This document shows, one piece after another, positions 24,228 to 35,341 of a DNA stretch of 64,000 bases (within the stretch, counting starts at the first letter, position 1; each line of letters opens with the position of its first letter). The translations under genes were made by a program, and so were the position numbers. The notes under the pieces were generated by a model. That model was not told where the DNA came from. It saw only the letters and a list, made by a program, of their open reading frames with translations, and ran no database searches. The stretch spans positions 2,356,001-2,420,000 of the forward strand of contig JANFAH010000007.1 of the NCBI GenBank assembly GCA_024663395.1, given 5' to 3'. This DNA is from Pisolithus tinctorius (taxonomy: Eukaryota; Basidiomycota; Agaricomycetes; Boletales; Pisolithaceae).

Positions 24228-26460
24228 GGCCCTTACCATTTACATGTTTGTTACCCTTATGTTGCGGAAGAATCCATTAGAAAAAGGTTGAAGATGACGG
24301 GCCAGTAGAATGGATGTCATGTGTGGAAGCTCACCTATATTTGACTGATATGATATGATCGTGATAACCCAAGGCCGGTCTGACGGGGGAAGGAGACCGA
24401 CGTGGCAGGCAAGTGTGGATTAGTCTAGGGAATCATAAAAGCTATACTTGAACGACGTTCCAATGAGCGTCTCAGGCTCCACCAGTGGTGCCCGGGTCTT
24501 CGGAGGGGGAAGGGACTGACCTTACTTGCCGTGGGCATGCACATAGTGACAACGAGCCCGCTGCGGCCCTGGTGCACTATCAGCCCACTGAGATCTGGTC
24601 AGCTTTCAATCGAGCATGGCTGCGTAGTACCTGGCTGGGCCGAAAGCGAAAACGATAAGACTGCTCTTCGTTGAAACTGGACAACCTTGTGCAAATTCCC
24701 TCCTATGGCAAGTCTTTACTATGCATCAGCATCCTCATCCTCGCATTGGCAGGTCACTGCGGCCACGGAACGGAAAGGGTTACTAGCATGACGGCTCGCC
24801 CATTTGTGATGAGTGTCGGCTTCCTTTTTACAGTAATTTCTCGACATCTTCCTCCTCTCCATGTCTAACTCCCGTATTGCAACGGATACCCCAACTTACG
24901 GCATTATCAAGGTTCCCGTGTGCACTCATCCTCCTCGCTTGTAAGCAAGTGGGACGGGACAACTGCACGTCGGAACCATGTGTCGTGCACCCGGTAAGTT
25001 TCCGCCAACCTCTTCCATCACTAGCGCCTCGTACCACCCTCACAACTTAAAAGGCGATGGAAACCGCCATTTCTCCCCCACTTCTAGTCAGTTATGTATC
25101 TCGTTATCCAATTCATGTTACAGGTCACCCCCTTTGCCAACATACACGCAACCGACGACTATGCTCAGGTTCTAGCACGGTTGGTCGAGTACTGGGAATG
25201 GGATGTCGATGCGGTATGTCACTCCCTCTTCCCCTACCAATGTCCTCTCATTCACCGCGGTATCGAAGCTACCTGAGGTGTGCTAGCGTTACTGCACGTA
25301 TTGCTTTTATCCCAACGACGTCCATACAGCCCAGACATTCGCACTGACAACACTTTCGTAGTGCTATCTGCACTCATCTTCCTCACTATGGCAGAGTGGA
25401 TGTACTTGCTTTACAGTGGGTTGACCTCTGAGGAGTTACAGGTAAAGATCCATTCTATCCCCCTTGTATTCATGTTGGTCGATCCGGGCAAGAACGTATC
25501 CGTGCCATAGGCCACCGCACTTCTGCTATCCTCGCTGCTATCCCCCGCCTGGGCCTCATCATCTGTAACGTCGAAATCGTCGTGATAGCAGACTCCCCGG
25601 TTCTCGCATGTGGCCTCATAGTGGCGAACACGATCCCTGCACTGATATTCCCACTCCTACTGTTAAGCGTTCAAAAAATACAACGGTGGATTGCCAATAG
25701 AAGGAGACAGCATGCACCTGAGCACAACGGAGCTGAGGACACGCCCATGGCGATGACAGGTCACTCTGAGAGTCAGCAGGTGCAACCGTGGCTATGTACC
25801 TTGATGTTTATTGACGCGACAGCCAGTGTGAGCTTATCACTGATGGTGTCGAGTCATCGGCTTTTCACAACTGTTCGTCTGAGGGACAAAGTGGATTCGA
25901 TCTGGCGATTGAGGAACAGGATTGATGTTGTCACACCGGTGTTCTGTCTTGCACACCATCTGCTTCACATCACTTGGTTCGAAGCAGACGAATTCAAGGT
26001 ATACGATGCTTCCGTATTATAATATGCTGCGTTGTATCCTGCATTCCCTGTTCGTTTCGTTCAGTGTATACCTGGCTGCACAATACCTATATACACCATA
26101 CCTTCTGACGAGTCGTGCGGCACAACTGTTTCCATGTGCTAGCCTTTGATCTAGACCGTCATAGGTGACTGGCAAGTAAAACCTGTAGATTTGCCATATG
26201 TCTAGGCGGGAAGATCACCTGTTTGGGTATAAGGTTGTCCGGGGCAGCCGTGTCCCATGTGCGCAATACCCAACGACCTTTGTACATGGTTCCCAACACT
26301 CATCGAACGTATCTATCCGTCGGCTGTCAGAATGGCTGCCCCTCACTGTATCAAACTGAAGGCCAGTACAATGCACGTCCGGTGAACCGCATCGGGTCTT
26401 CTATTTGTCGACATCGCACGTCCCGTCATAGTGGGTGCTGTTCGAATTCGATTGACTTTC
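24228..26460 (+). repeat. U module copy 2 (MP-D), truncated by S2
   Basis: The block aligns with 33779-35995. It stops abruptly at 26460, where the expected continuation (compare 17740 and 36010) is replaced by the transporter end of S2. Everything downstream in the module, including H, is missing. Confidence 0.8.
25094..25800 (+). pseudogene. MP-D: membrane-protein pseudogene with lost splice acceptors
   Basis: Compared with MP-C and MP-E, the first intron ends in GCGG instead of an AG, and the third ends in GGGCAA instead of GGGCAG. A three-base loss removes one residue of the IIRN motif. A single-base loss near 25790 runs the frame through the normal stop. The upstream ATG and promoter box are still present. 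The independent loss of two acceptors argues that this copy no longer makes MP. Confidence 0.8.
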
Positions 26461-26463
26461 TAT

Positions 26464-27532
26464 ACCGTTGCACGGTGCTCGTTAGCGATGACGGTTCCAC
26501 GAAGCATATCCTACATAGGGTAATACGCGCCTACATACGCCTCAAAAACACAGAACGCCCAGAATCGCGTAGACTCTTCTGGGGAGTGCACGCTGATAGC
26601 GAGGGCGAGTCCACTCACCGCACAGACGATACTGCTAAGTTTTGCGTCGATAGTCAACGATGAGTCGTTCGGCGAGCCTGGAGCCCATGCGCAGACGACG
26701 GTATAAAGGAGGGACCCGAGCATCATAGAAATCATAGACGAGGAAAATATGTATCCCAGGGGAAGAGGTATGGCCGGGAATGTAGGAGACGCCTCCTGCA
26801 AAAAAGGTACCTAGAGGAATACAAAGAGGAACATGGAGCCCTCGAAACAGGTTTGCGTGAGTCCTATCACTAGCAGCATGGGATGTGCGTAACGGTCACT
26901 ATTCAGTCATTGAATGAGAAAATAAAGGAGAAAACTCACCGGCGCGAACAATCCACCAGGCCTGGCCGAGGCGCTTGAGTTGCAGCGGGTCGCTGCTAGC
27001 CACGGTTGTCGTACCCCTACCTCCTCCAAAGATTTCTGTCCAGCTAGCCTTGATGACGATATAAGCCAGAACGAGCAAGGTTGCACTTGCCACGAAAGGC
27101 GAGACAAAGGAATTGGTTAGCGAGACGAGTTGATTGCTGACAACACCTGCAGCAGTAGCCACAAATCCATTTACGAGAGTCGCGCGTCCAAAGATGGTCG
27201 AGAGGTCGGAGGAAGGGATCGTTAAGGAACTTGCAGCAGAGACCAACCGCAGTGATGGGACGGGAAGGACGGGAGATTGCAGGTCCTTGAGCGACGAAGG
27301 AACACGGTGAGAAGATCTCACCCACCACGATTGCGTAGACCACCAAATAGCGCCTGGTGAGGGTCGCAAGAGCGCTGACGGGTGTAGTGATCCCTCCATT
27401 TTCGAGGTTGTCTGGGTCGTGGCCCTTGCAAGCTGCCGTTCGTTTTCGTGTGGATACATGGCGCTCAACGAGAAGAAAGAGGAGGCAGGCGGATATGAGT
27501 ATTATCAGCTGGAGTTCATAGAAGCCTAGCAT
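26464..27532 (-). pseudogene. MFSD5-like transporter pseudogene, copy 2
   Basis: Alignment with 829-2278 shows a 383-bp deletion that removes the GVWADQHGRKK signature and neighbouring membrane segments. The deletion is joined at a 6-bp AACCAC microhomology present at both edges in copy 1. The acceptor before the fourth exon is changed from GCAG to GCAC (minus strand near 26887). The final exon is absent because the duplication starts in the preceding intron. The start codon at 27532 and the first exon remain open. Confidence 0.88.
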
Positions 27533-28727
27533 TATTTTCGTTCGCGGTTGCGGTAATTTTTAGTGTGGTCCTGCTACGGTGGAGGTTTTGACGTACAGTG
27601 AGAGAATTTGGAGTTGTGTGTTACAGACTACACTAGCACAACCTTGGCTCTCTCCGAGATTCCAACAACTCCGGAGTCCTGGACGTCGTCGCATGAGCCA
27701 TAGAGAGCTGGATAAACGATACTGTCTGCAAAGTCTACAGGTATGTATGGGCACATACTCCGTCGTCCTGTGTAGAAAATATGTATGATACAAGCATCAA
27801 TGTGAAGGCGACGCTCGGTTGCTTTTCGGGACTTTGGGTAAACAGTACTCGCAATCATAACGTCCAATAAGTACCGACTTCCATGCTTCCTGCCAACCAC
27901 TGTCGCGTTTGTGGGGAGCGTATAGCAGTCGGCCATCTTCAATTGTACCTCCAATCTGCTTAGGGAAGCCGTGGAATGTCCCGAGTTGTTGGGACATTGA
28001 TATTTCATAACCCTGGAAAGGTTTTCGAGGCATTTAAATTGTGCTCTACTGCTCGTCTATCGTGTTCAACATCGAGCCCAGGTTCCACGTCGTCTCGTCC
28101 TGGTCGAATTTCGGAGCAACTTCGATACAAGCAGGAAATTGGATCGGAGGGTTTCACAGTTCAGAGCTTGCGAGCCGGGTGCTTTACTGTAAACGAGGGT
28201 AGAGCTGATCCGCAAGGGTTCTGCTCGAATCGAGGCCGAGCACGGTGCATGTACGCTGGCATCGTTCGTGACAGAAACCACTGATTACTGTTCAAACTCA
28301 GTGTCTGGGTAAACTCAACAACCCCTTGTGATCAACACTGTCCTGATAGATCGAGTCGTTGGACCAAGTAGGTGATTTCACGACACTCTACCTACCTAGA
28401 CGAAGGAGCCATATTTGAACCACGTCCAACCCTTCTCAAGAGTTATGTTTCAGGAAATTATTTCTACGTCCTCAAGGATGGAAGCTTTCGTTGTTACATG
28501 ACGGTCAGTCGCTTTTGACGGAAAAGGAATCGGTTTTCCCATCAGCTTCACCGCACTCCAGAAGAGCGCCTGTTGGCAGTGGCATGACCAACCAACATCT
28601 CCACGTGTTCCAGGAGAGCACTGGGTCATGCGAATTTTAGATTCTTAGCGTGCAGCCATCTCACCGGGCGACTATCACTGATTTGAAAGTAGCACCGCTA
28701 TAACACACCCCGCATCAACAATAAGCA
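27533..28727. promoter_or_regulatory. Divergent intergenic region of S2
   Basis: This is the counterpart of 2279-3445, with several small indels including an extra ~45 bp near 28075-28120. No gene is supported. Confidence 0.4.
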
Positions 28728-29840
28728 ATGAACCAGTCCTCTCTCTTACGCGAGTACTGTGCTCGGGCATCGGCATCCGGATATAGTAACGATCTCAGCG
28801 GAAAAATCATCCGCAACTGGAGAAGCGGGCCCTTGCGTGGTAGTACTGCCATCGTGTACCGAGGTACTATGATTCCAAATGGTACCGAAGTGGCAATCAA
28901 AACCTTCCACACCGCAATGTCGGGGACTGAGGCTGAATTGAAGGTACGTACTTGCAGGGTTCCGATTCCCGATGTTCGTCACATGGCTTGGTCTGAGTCT
29001 TTCCCCATTCAGCGTCTGTTTCGAGAGGTACATACATGGTCGAAGCTGCATCACGAGAACATCGTTCCCCTGTTCGGGATCTCCACAGAATTTGACTCCA
29101 CAATTTCGATAATATCTAAGTGGATGCCGATGGGAAATGCACACACATATGTACAAAACACAGCAAATGATCCACGGCCGCTGGTGAGTCGAACTGAGGG
29201 TATGCCGTTTATTTTGCACCACTTGACATACCCGTTTAGCTTCAAGACATCGCAAACGGACTGTACTATCTTCATAGTCATGAGTTAGGTCCAGTAGTCC
29301 ACGGAGATCTGAAGGGTGTAAGCGTGCTCGGTTTATCACTTTTCTATTTGACTCGTCCTTCGATAGCCAAATGTGCTGGTGTCCAGTAATCGCCGGGCAC
29401 TATTGGGCGACTTCGGTCTTTCCACCTTAAATATATCCAGCTTCAACATGACCACTGAGGACATCCGTGGAGGCTCGTTTCCTTGGATGGCCCCAGAGCT
29501 CCTAAATGATGGATGTACGTCAAGCGCAACTGATGTATGGGCATTTGGAATGACGGTCCTGGTATGCCTTCTGGCCTCTCCTTTGTGGTGATGTTCATTG
29601 TATCTATAGGAATTGTTTACACGATCACGACCTTTTCATGATTGTTTCAACATGGCAAGTGTGGTGTATAGGATATCATGGGGGCCATTGCCACATCGCC
29701 CCCCTGCGGGCTTGACAGAATTTCGCATGACGGATCCATGGTGGGATATATGCACTTCATGCTGGAGAACGGATCCTTCATTGCGCCCTACGATAGAGGC
29801 CATCGTGGAGAAGGTTCGGAGAGCCGTGGTCTGTGTTTGA
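28728..29840 (+). CDS. HGDLKG-type protein kinase, copy 2
   Basis: Exons 28728-28943, 29013-29183, 29240-29317, 29367-29561 and 29610-29840 give 296 residues. VAIKTF, VVHGDLKGPNVLV, GDFGLS and WMAPELL are intact. The second intron has the canonical GTGAGT donor, so this copy represents the ancestral gene structure. Differences from copy 1 are concentrated at the end of exon 4 and the start of exon 5 (FHDCFNMASVVYRI against FHDCRTPANLMYRL), on the C-lobe. The partner or substrate is not known. Confidence 0.84.
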
Positions 29841-30120
29841 CCCTTCAGATTTTCTGTGTCCTCACTGAGCTTCGCAGCACGCGTTTGGCCCTGCCACATC
29901 TAGACCTTCTGTCCATGCGTATCCCCTCACCGTAAACACTGTGTGTCCTGTGACATTTGGTGTGATTTCTAATTCTGATCGAGTACGCTTCAGTCGCGTT
30001 TGTCCTCTGCTGGTGACGGTCCACGAACAGCTCCAATCACGGTCAATGATTGTTTGCTTCCATGTACAGTGTGTCAAATTATTATTTTAATCTAGGAGCA
30101 CTCAACTCACTACGTGCTTG

Positions 30121-31015
30121 GTACACATTCAGACACTTAAAGGGCATGCTGACAAGATTTTGTCAATGGCCTTCTCACCTGATGGCAGGCGTATTATATC
30201 AGGCTCTGCTAACCGTTTGGTTTGCCAGTGGGATGTGCACAGTCGAACACAAGTTGGTTCTCTCTTCACAGGCCATCTGGACTGGGTTCGATCAGTTGCG
30301 TTCTCACCGAATGGAGAGTTGGTTGCGTCAGGTTCTTATGACAGCACTATTCGCCTGTGGAACGCGCGTACAGGTGTGCAAAGCGGCCCGCCTCTGCAAG
30401 GGCACGCCGGGACGGTTTTCTCGGTCGTGTCTTCTCCGAACGGGAGGGGAGTATTCTCGGGTTCTGCTGACCAAACCATCTGTCTGTGGGATGTCCCGAC
30501 TGGAGCTAAAGTCCGCGCACTCATAGGGCATACCGACAAAATACAGTCGGTTGCAGTTTCTCGTGATTGCACAATTGCATCTGGTTCTTATGACAAAACC
30601 CTTCGTTTATGGGATGCGCGCGCTGGAGTATAGGTGGGGCGCCCTTTCGAAGGGCACACTGGTATGATTTGGTCAGTTGCCTTTTCCTCGGATGGGAGAA
30701 AAGTCGCGTCGAACTCTGGGGATAAGAGTGTCTGTATATGGGATTACGCAAAAGCTCTTAAGTTGACCACCATCTTGAAGGGCACGATGATGAAGTCACC
30801 TCGGTCGCGTTCTCTCCGTGTGGAGGGCAGTTAGTATCTGGTTCTATGGACCCCAACGCCTTTCTCTGGGATGCGCACAACGGTGACCGTCTTGGCGCAC
30901 TTCTAAAAGGAAATGCTGGCTGGGTTCGTTGTGTTACATTTTCACCTGATGGTAGGCAGATTGTATCAGGAACTGAAGGTGGATGTATTTGCCTATGGAA
31001 TGCAAGGATACACTA
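30121..31015 (+). pseudogene. Seven-repeat WD40 propeller pseudogene, copy 2
   Basis: Same seven repeats as copy 1. The TAG ending repeat four (30631-30633) and the one-base deletion in repeat six are shared with S1, so they predate the duplication. Repeat seven is better preserved here (VTFSPDGRQIVSGTEGGCICLWN). Shared inactivation followed by continued high similarity suggests the region was already non-functional when it was copied. Confidence 0.78.
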
Positions 31016-32000
31016 GGTGGTTCTGGTGCCATTAGGAACTCAGCCCAATTTAGTTTCGAAAGTCGGTCGGCGTGATGAGAGCATCTTTTTCCGGTTGTCA
31101 AGATTCAAATAACCACCTGTTCGATTCCAGTTTGACTTCTATTCGCAGGTTGATGTCCTTCCAGCACGCCAACCTACGAAAAGTATCGTGGTATGAGATC
31201 GTATCAAGAATGGCGACAAGCTGTAGTATCCCTATATAAGGACACAATTGGCCGGCGGCGCGGTCCGCTCGCCCGCCCTGGCCGAAAAAAACTTGGACTG
31301 CTTCAACATCCTGGTATGCCAATCGTCAAACGGGACACGAAAACTCTGGTTTGATTGAAAAAGTACTGCAGCGTGTACCATTCTTGCCAAGGGTGAGTTT
31401 GTAATCCCATGCTGTGGCGGCCATGCAGTATACCGGTTCTGTCATTTTTCTGCGTGATGTCAGTCCTGGCTTCTTTTCCTTCCTATGGCAAGTTTTTATC
31501 ATCATCATCATCCTCATCCTCGTAATGCATCCTTTTTCTAGATCAACACCAGCGCACGTCACTCCAACATGTGGCTGCACGCTAAAATCACAGGGCGGTG
31601 GACCGGAAAGGTTCCTGGTCTCACAGCAAATTTACATATTTGGGTTTATTTCTATGTGGGGACATCATCCTCATACCTGGCTCACGACTCGTTTGCTCAA
31701 TCGAATATGGACCCTTCCAATATAAACTCTGCGAGGAACCGGAATGGTGGTACGGGTGGTATGTAGTACTATTTGTGATGTTCCTTTTTACGGTAATTTT
31801 TCAACATCATCCTCCCCCCTACGCGTGGTATCTGTGAATGTCTGAGGCAGCTGGGGGACCAGCTTGGACCCGCGCCTGTGGCCTCATCAAGAAAATTACC
31901 ATATGTGAACATCCTCCTCCTTGCTTATGAGCAAATGTACGGACGAGCTGCAGGTTTCCGTCAACCCTTCCCATTGCTAGCGTGTCATCCACCGTTCACA
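31016..32000 (+). promoter_or_regulatory. Upstream region of MP-B
   Basis: Counterpart of 5741-6728, including the ATC microsatellite and GACATC motif copies near 31657 and 31909. No coding frame is supported. Confidence 0.4.
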
Positions 32001-32054
32001 ATTTAAAAGGAGGCGATGGAAACCGTCTCATCTGTCCCCTCACCGCTACCCAGC

Positions 32055-32790
32055 TATGGATCTTGCTATCCAATTCATCTTGAAACTCACTCCATTCGCC
32101 AACATACACGCAGTCGATGACTATGCTCACGCCCTGGCATATTTGATCGAGTTTTGGGAATGGGATATCGACGCAGTATGTCACACCCTCTTCCCGTATC
32201 TATGATGTCCTCTCATTTGCGTATAGTATCGAAGCTACCTGAAGTATGCCAGTGTTACTACATGCACTACTGTTACTCTAACGTCGTCCACACAGCCCAA
32301 ACATCCGCGCCGACAATACCTATATCGTCCTGTGTGCACTTATGCTTCTGGCCATGGTCGAGTTGATGCATTTGCGCTACAGTGGGTTAACCTCTGAGGA
32401 GTTACAAGTAAGGCACCCTTCTCTCCGCCACGTATTCATGTTGGTTGAGCTATGCAGGGACGTATCCGTGCCATTGGTCCTCGTACTTTTGCCATCCTGG
32501 CTGCTATCCCTCGCCTGGGAGTGATCATCATCCGCAACGTCGAAATCATCGTGATAGCAGACTCCCCGGCCGTTGCATGTAGCCTCATAGTGGCGAGCAT
32601 GTTCCCAGTGATATTCCCATTGATACTATCAGGTGCTCATGAAATACGAGGGTGGATTGTCAATAGAAGAACACCACAACGTGCACTTGAACGAAACGGG
32701 GTTGACGTTGAGGCCATAACCTCGGCTGTGACGGGTCGCTCGAAGATTAAGAGGGTACGAACGAGGCTTGTGCACCTTAATCCTTATTGA
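32055..32790 (+). CDS. MP-B: small multi-pass membrane protein
   Basis: Four exons in the same frame and positions as MP-A, with all donors and acceptors canonical. About 193 residues, starting MDLAIQFILKLTPF and ending RTRLVHLNPY. The third intron is followed by GRIRAIG where other copies have ERIRAIG. It is most similar to MP-A, as expected from the S duplication. Confidence 0.7.
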
Positions 32791-33779
32791 CGTGACAACT
32801 AGACCGGCTCGCCACAACCTATCAATGATGATATCGAGTCCTCGGTGGATCACAATGGGCATCTCCATTCGTCCAAGGGGCAGAGTGCATTCGATCTGGC
32901 GCCTGAGTTCCACGATTGACGTTGCCGCCTCCAACCTCAGTGTCTGTGTTAGCCATCATCTGCTGCACGCCACATCATTGAGGGCAGAAAAGAAAAGTCG
33001 TTCATCTCTAGTATCTCGATCTGCTACGTTCCATAGATTTGTACCTTGGATTCCCTGCTTGTTTTCTCAGTATACCTACCTGCACAATATAGGCCATACA
33101 TTCTGAAGAATCGTATGGCGCGGTTCTTTGTGAGCCAGTTTTAGGTCCATGTAAAATCTGTAGACATGCCATATGCTCAGCAGCCCACGAGATTTCCTTG
33201 TAACAAGTCTTCTTCACCCTTCTATCGTTGGTTTAACATTCATTATCATAACCATTGATTTCACAAGTAATCGTGGGATTCGTTTTCGGTAGTCGCCGCC
33301 ACTGTTTCTGCTATTCGCTCTAACACCAGCAGCCTGTAGCCACATGTCCTCAGGGATCTCATACTACACACAATGGAGAGGGAGTTAATTACAGCCTCAG
33401 GATTGTCTCCTGAAGTACTACAGTATGTGAGGCAATAACTTTCTCCCACACAGTGATCTTTAAAGTTCTTGAGTTTTGGACCAGTCAGGCCTCCCCCAAA
33501 TCCTCGCGGAAATGGCTGGCAATCATCGACACGCACGTATGATGAGTAACCACTGCATCACAAGCACTAGCCTCATCGTTTGATTTGCACACGTCCTACA
33601 TTCTTTTCCACCAGCATCTATTCTGTGGTGGTAAAGAGGCGTGGCCACTTGATCACTAATCGTTTAGTCAATCCGCCAAGGCAATATTCCAAGCCCCTCC
33701 AAGTCCGGTAAAGGTTCCGCATGCAGATATCCTCCTCATCCTCAGGAGCCTCATATTGTACTAAACAACATAAGCTAAG
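32791..33779. other. Spacer of S2, with empty TE1 site near 33350
   Basis: No gene. The sequence CATGTCCTCAGGGATCTC near 33344-33361 corresponds to the two flanks of TE1 in S1 joined without the element. Two short insertions relative to S1 are seen near 33282-33300. Confidence 0.6.
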
Positions 33780-34617
33780 GCCCTTACCGTTTACATGTTT
33801 GTTACCCTTACGTTGTGGAAGAATCCATTAGCAAAAGATTTGGAGATGACGAACCAGCAGGATGGATGTCATATATAGAAGCTCACCTATATTTTGACCG
33901 CTATAGTATGGTCGTGATAACCCAAGGTCGGTCTGATGGGGAAGAACACTAATGTATGGATGATTTAGCCTGGGGAATCATGAAAGCTATAATTAAACGA
34001 CATTTAGCGAAGGGGGGCTCACCTTAATGGCCATGGGCACGCACATAGTGACGGCGGACCCACTGCGGCCCTGGTACACGATCGGCCCACTGTGACTTGG
34101 TCAGCTCTTAATCGAGGATGGTTGAGGAGTACCTGGCAGGGCCGGAAGCGAAAACGATAAGACTTCTCTTCGTTGAAACTGGACAACCTTATGTAAATTC
34201 CCTCCTATGGCAAGTCTTCACTATGCATCATCATCCTCGTCCTCACATTGGCAGGTCACTGCAGCTGCCGAAGGGAAAAGGTTACTAGCACCACATCTTG
34301 CCCATCTATGATGGAGGCTGGCTTCCTTTTTACAGTAATTTCTCAAACATCCTCCTCCTCTCCATGCCTAATTCCCATGGATCTGTATATTGCGACGGAT
34401 ACCCCAAACTTACGGAGGTCCTTATCAAGGAAATTCCCGTATGCAGACATCCTCCTCTTTGCTCGTAAGCAAATGGGATGGGACAACAGTGCATCTGAAC
34501 TATGTGTCGTGCACCCAGTAAGTTTCCGTCAACCTCTTCCATCACTGGCGCGTCGTACATCCCTCATAATTTAAAAGGCGATGGAAACCACCATTTCCCC
34601 CCCACTGCTTGTCAGCT

Positions 34618-35341
34618 ATGGACCTTGCTATCCAGTTCACGTCACAGTTCACCCCCTTTGCCAACATACATGCAACTGACGACTATGCTCAAGTCCTAGC
34701 ACAGTTGGTCGAGTACTGGGAATGGGATATTGATGCGGTATGTCACTCCCTCTTCCCCTACTAATGTCCTCTCATTCGCTGCAGTATCGAAGCTACCTGA
34801 GGTATGCTAACGTTACTACATGTATTGCTTTTATCCCAATGTCGCCCATCAGCCCAAACATTCGCACCGACAACATGTTTGTAGTCCTATCTGCACTGGT
34901 CTTCCTCACTATGGCGGAGTGGATGCACTTGCTTTACAGTGGGTTGACCTCCGAGGAGTTACAGGTAAAGATCCATTCTTTCCCCCACGTATTCATGTTG
35001 GTCGATTTGGGCAGGAACGTATCCATGCGATGGGTCACCGTACTTTTGCCATCCTCGCTGCTATTCCCCGCCTGGGCCTCGTCATCATCCGCAACGTCGA
35101 AATTGTCATGATAGCAGACTCCCCGGCTCTCGCATGTGGCCTTATAGTGGCGAGCACGTTTCCTGCGCTGATATTCCCACTGATACTGTTAGACGTTCAA
35201 AAAATACAAGGGCGGATCGCCAATAGAAGGGGACAGCATGCACCCGAGCACAACGGAGCCGAGAACACACCCATGGAGGTGACAGGTCACTCTGAGAGCC
35301 AGCAGGTGCGACCGAGGCTTATGCACCTCGATGTTTATTGA
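34618..35341 (+). CDS. MP-E: small multi-pass membrane protein
   Basis: Four-exon gene with canonical splice sites, starting MDLAIQFTSQFTPF, with the WEWD motif, three hydrophobic segments and the HSESQQVRPRLMH tail. TTAAAAGG and the overlapping upstream ATG are present. It is closest to MP-C. No function is known. Confidence 0.7.

Larger units (their letters stand above)
26461..33779. repeat. Segmental duplication module S, copy 2 (S2)
   Basis: This is the second copy of S1 in the same orientation. It lacks TE1, the last transporter exon and 383 bp of the transporter interior. It sits exactly between the broken end of MP-D's module and the start of MP-E's module. Confidence 0.9.
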
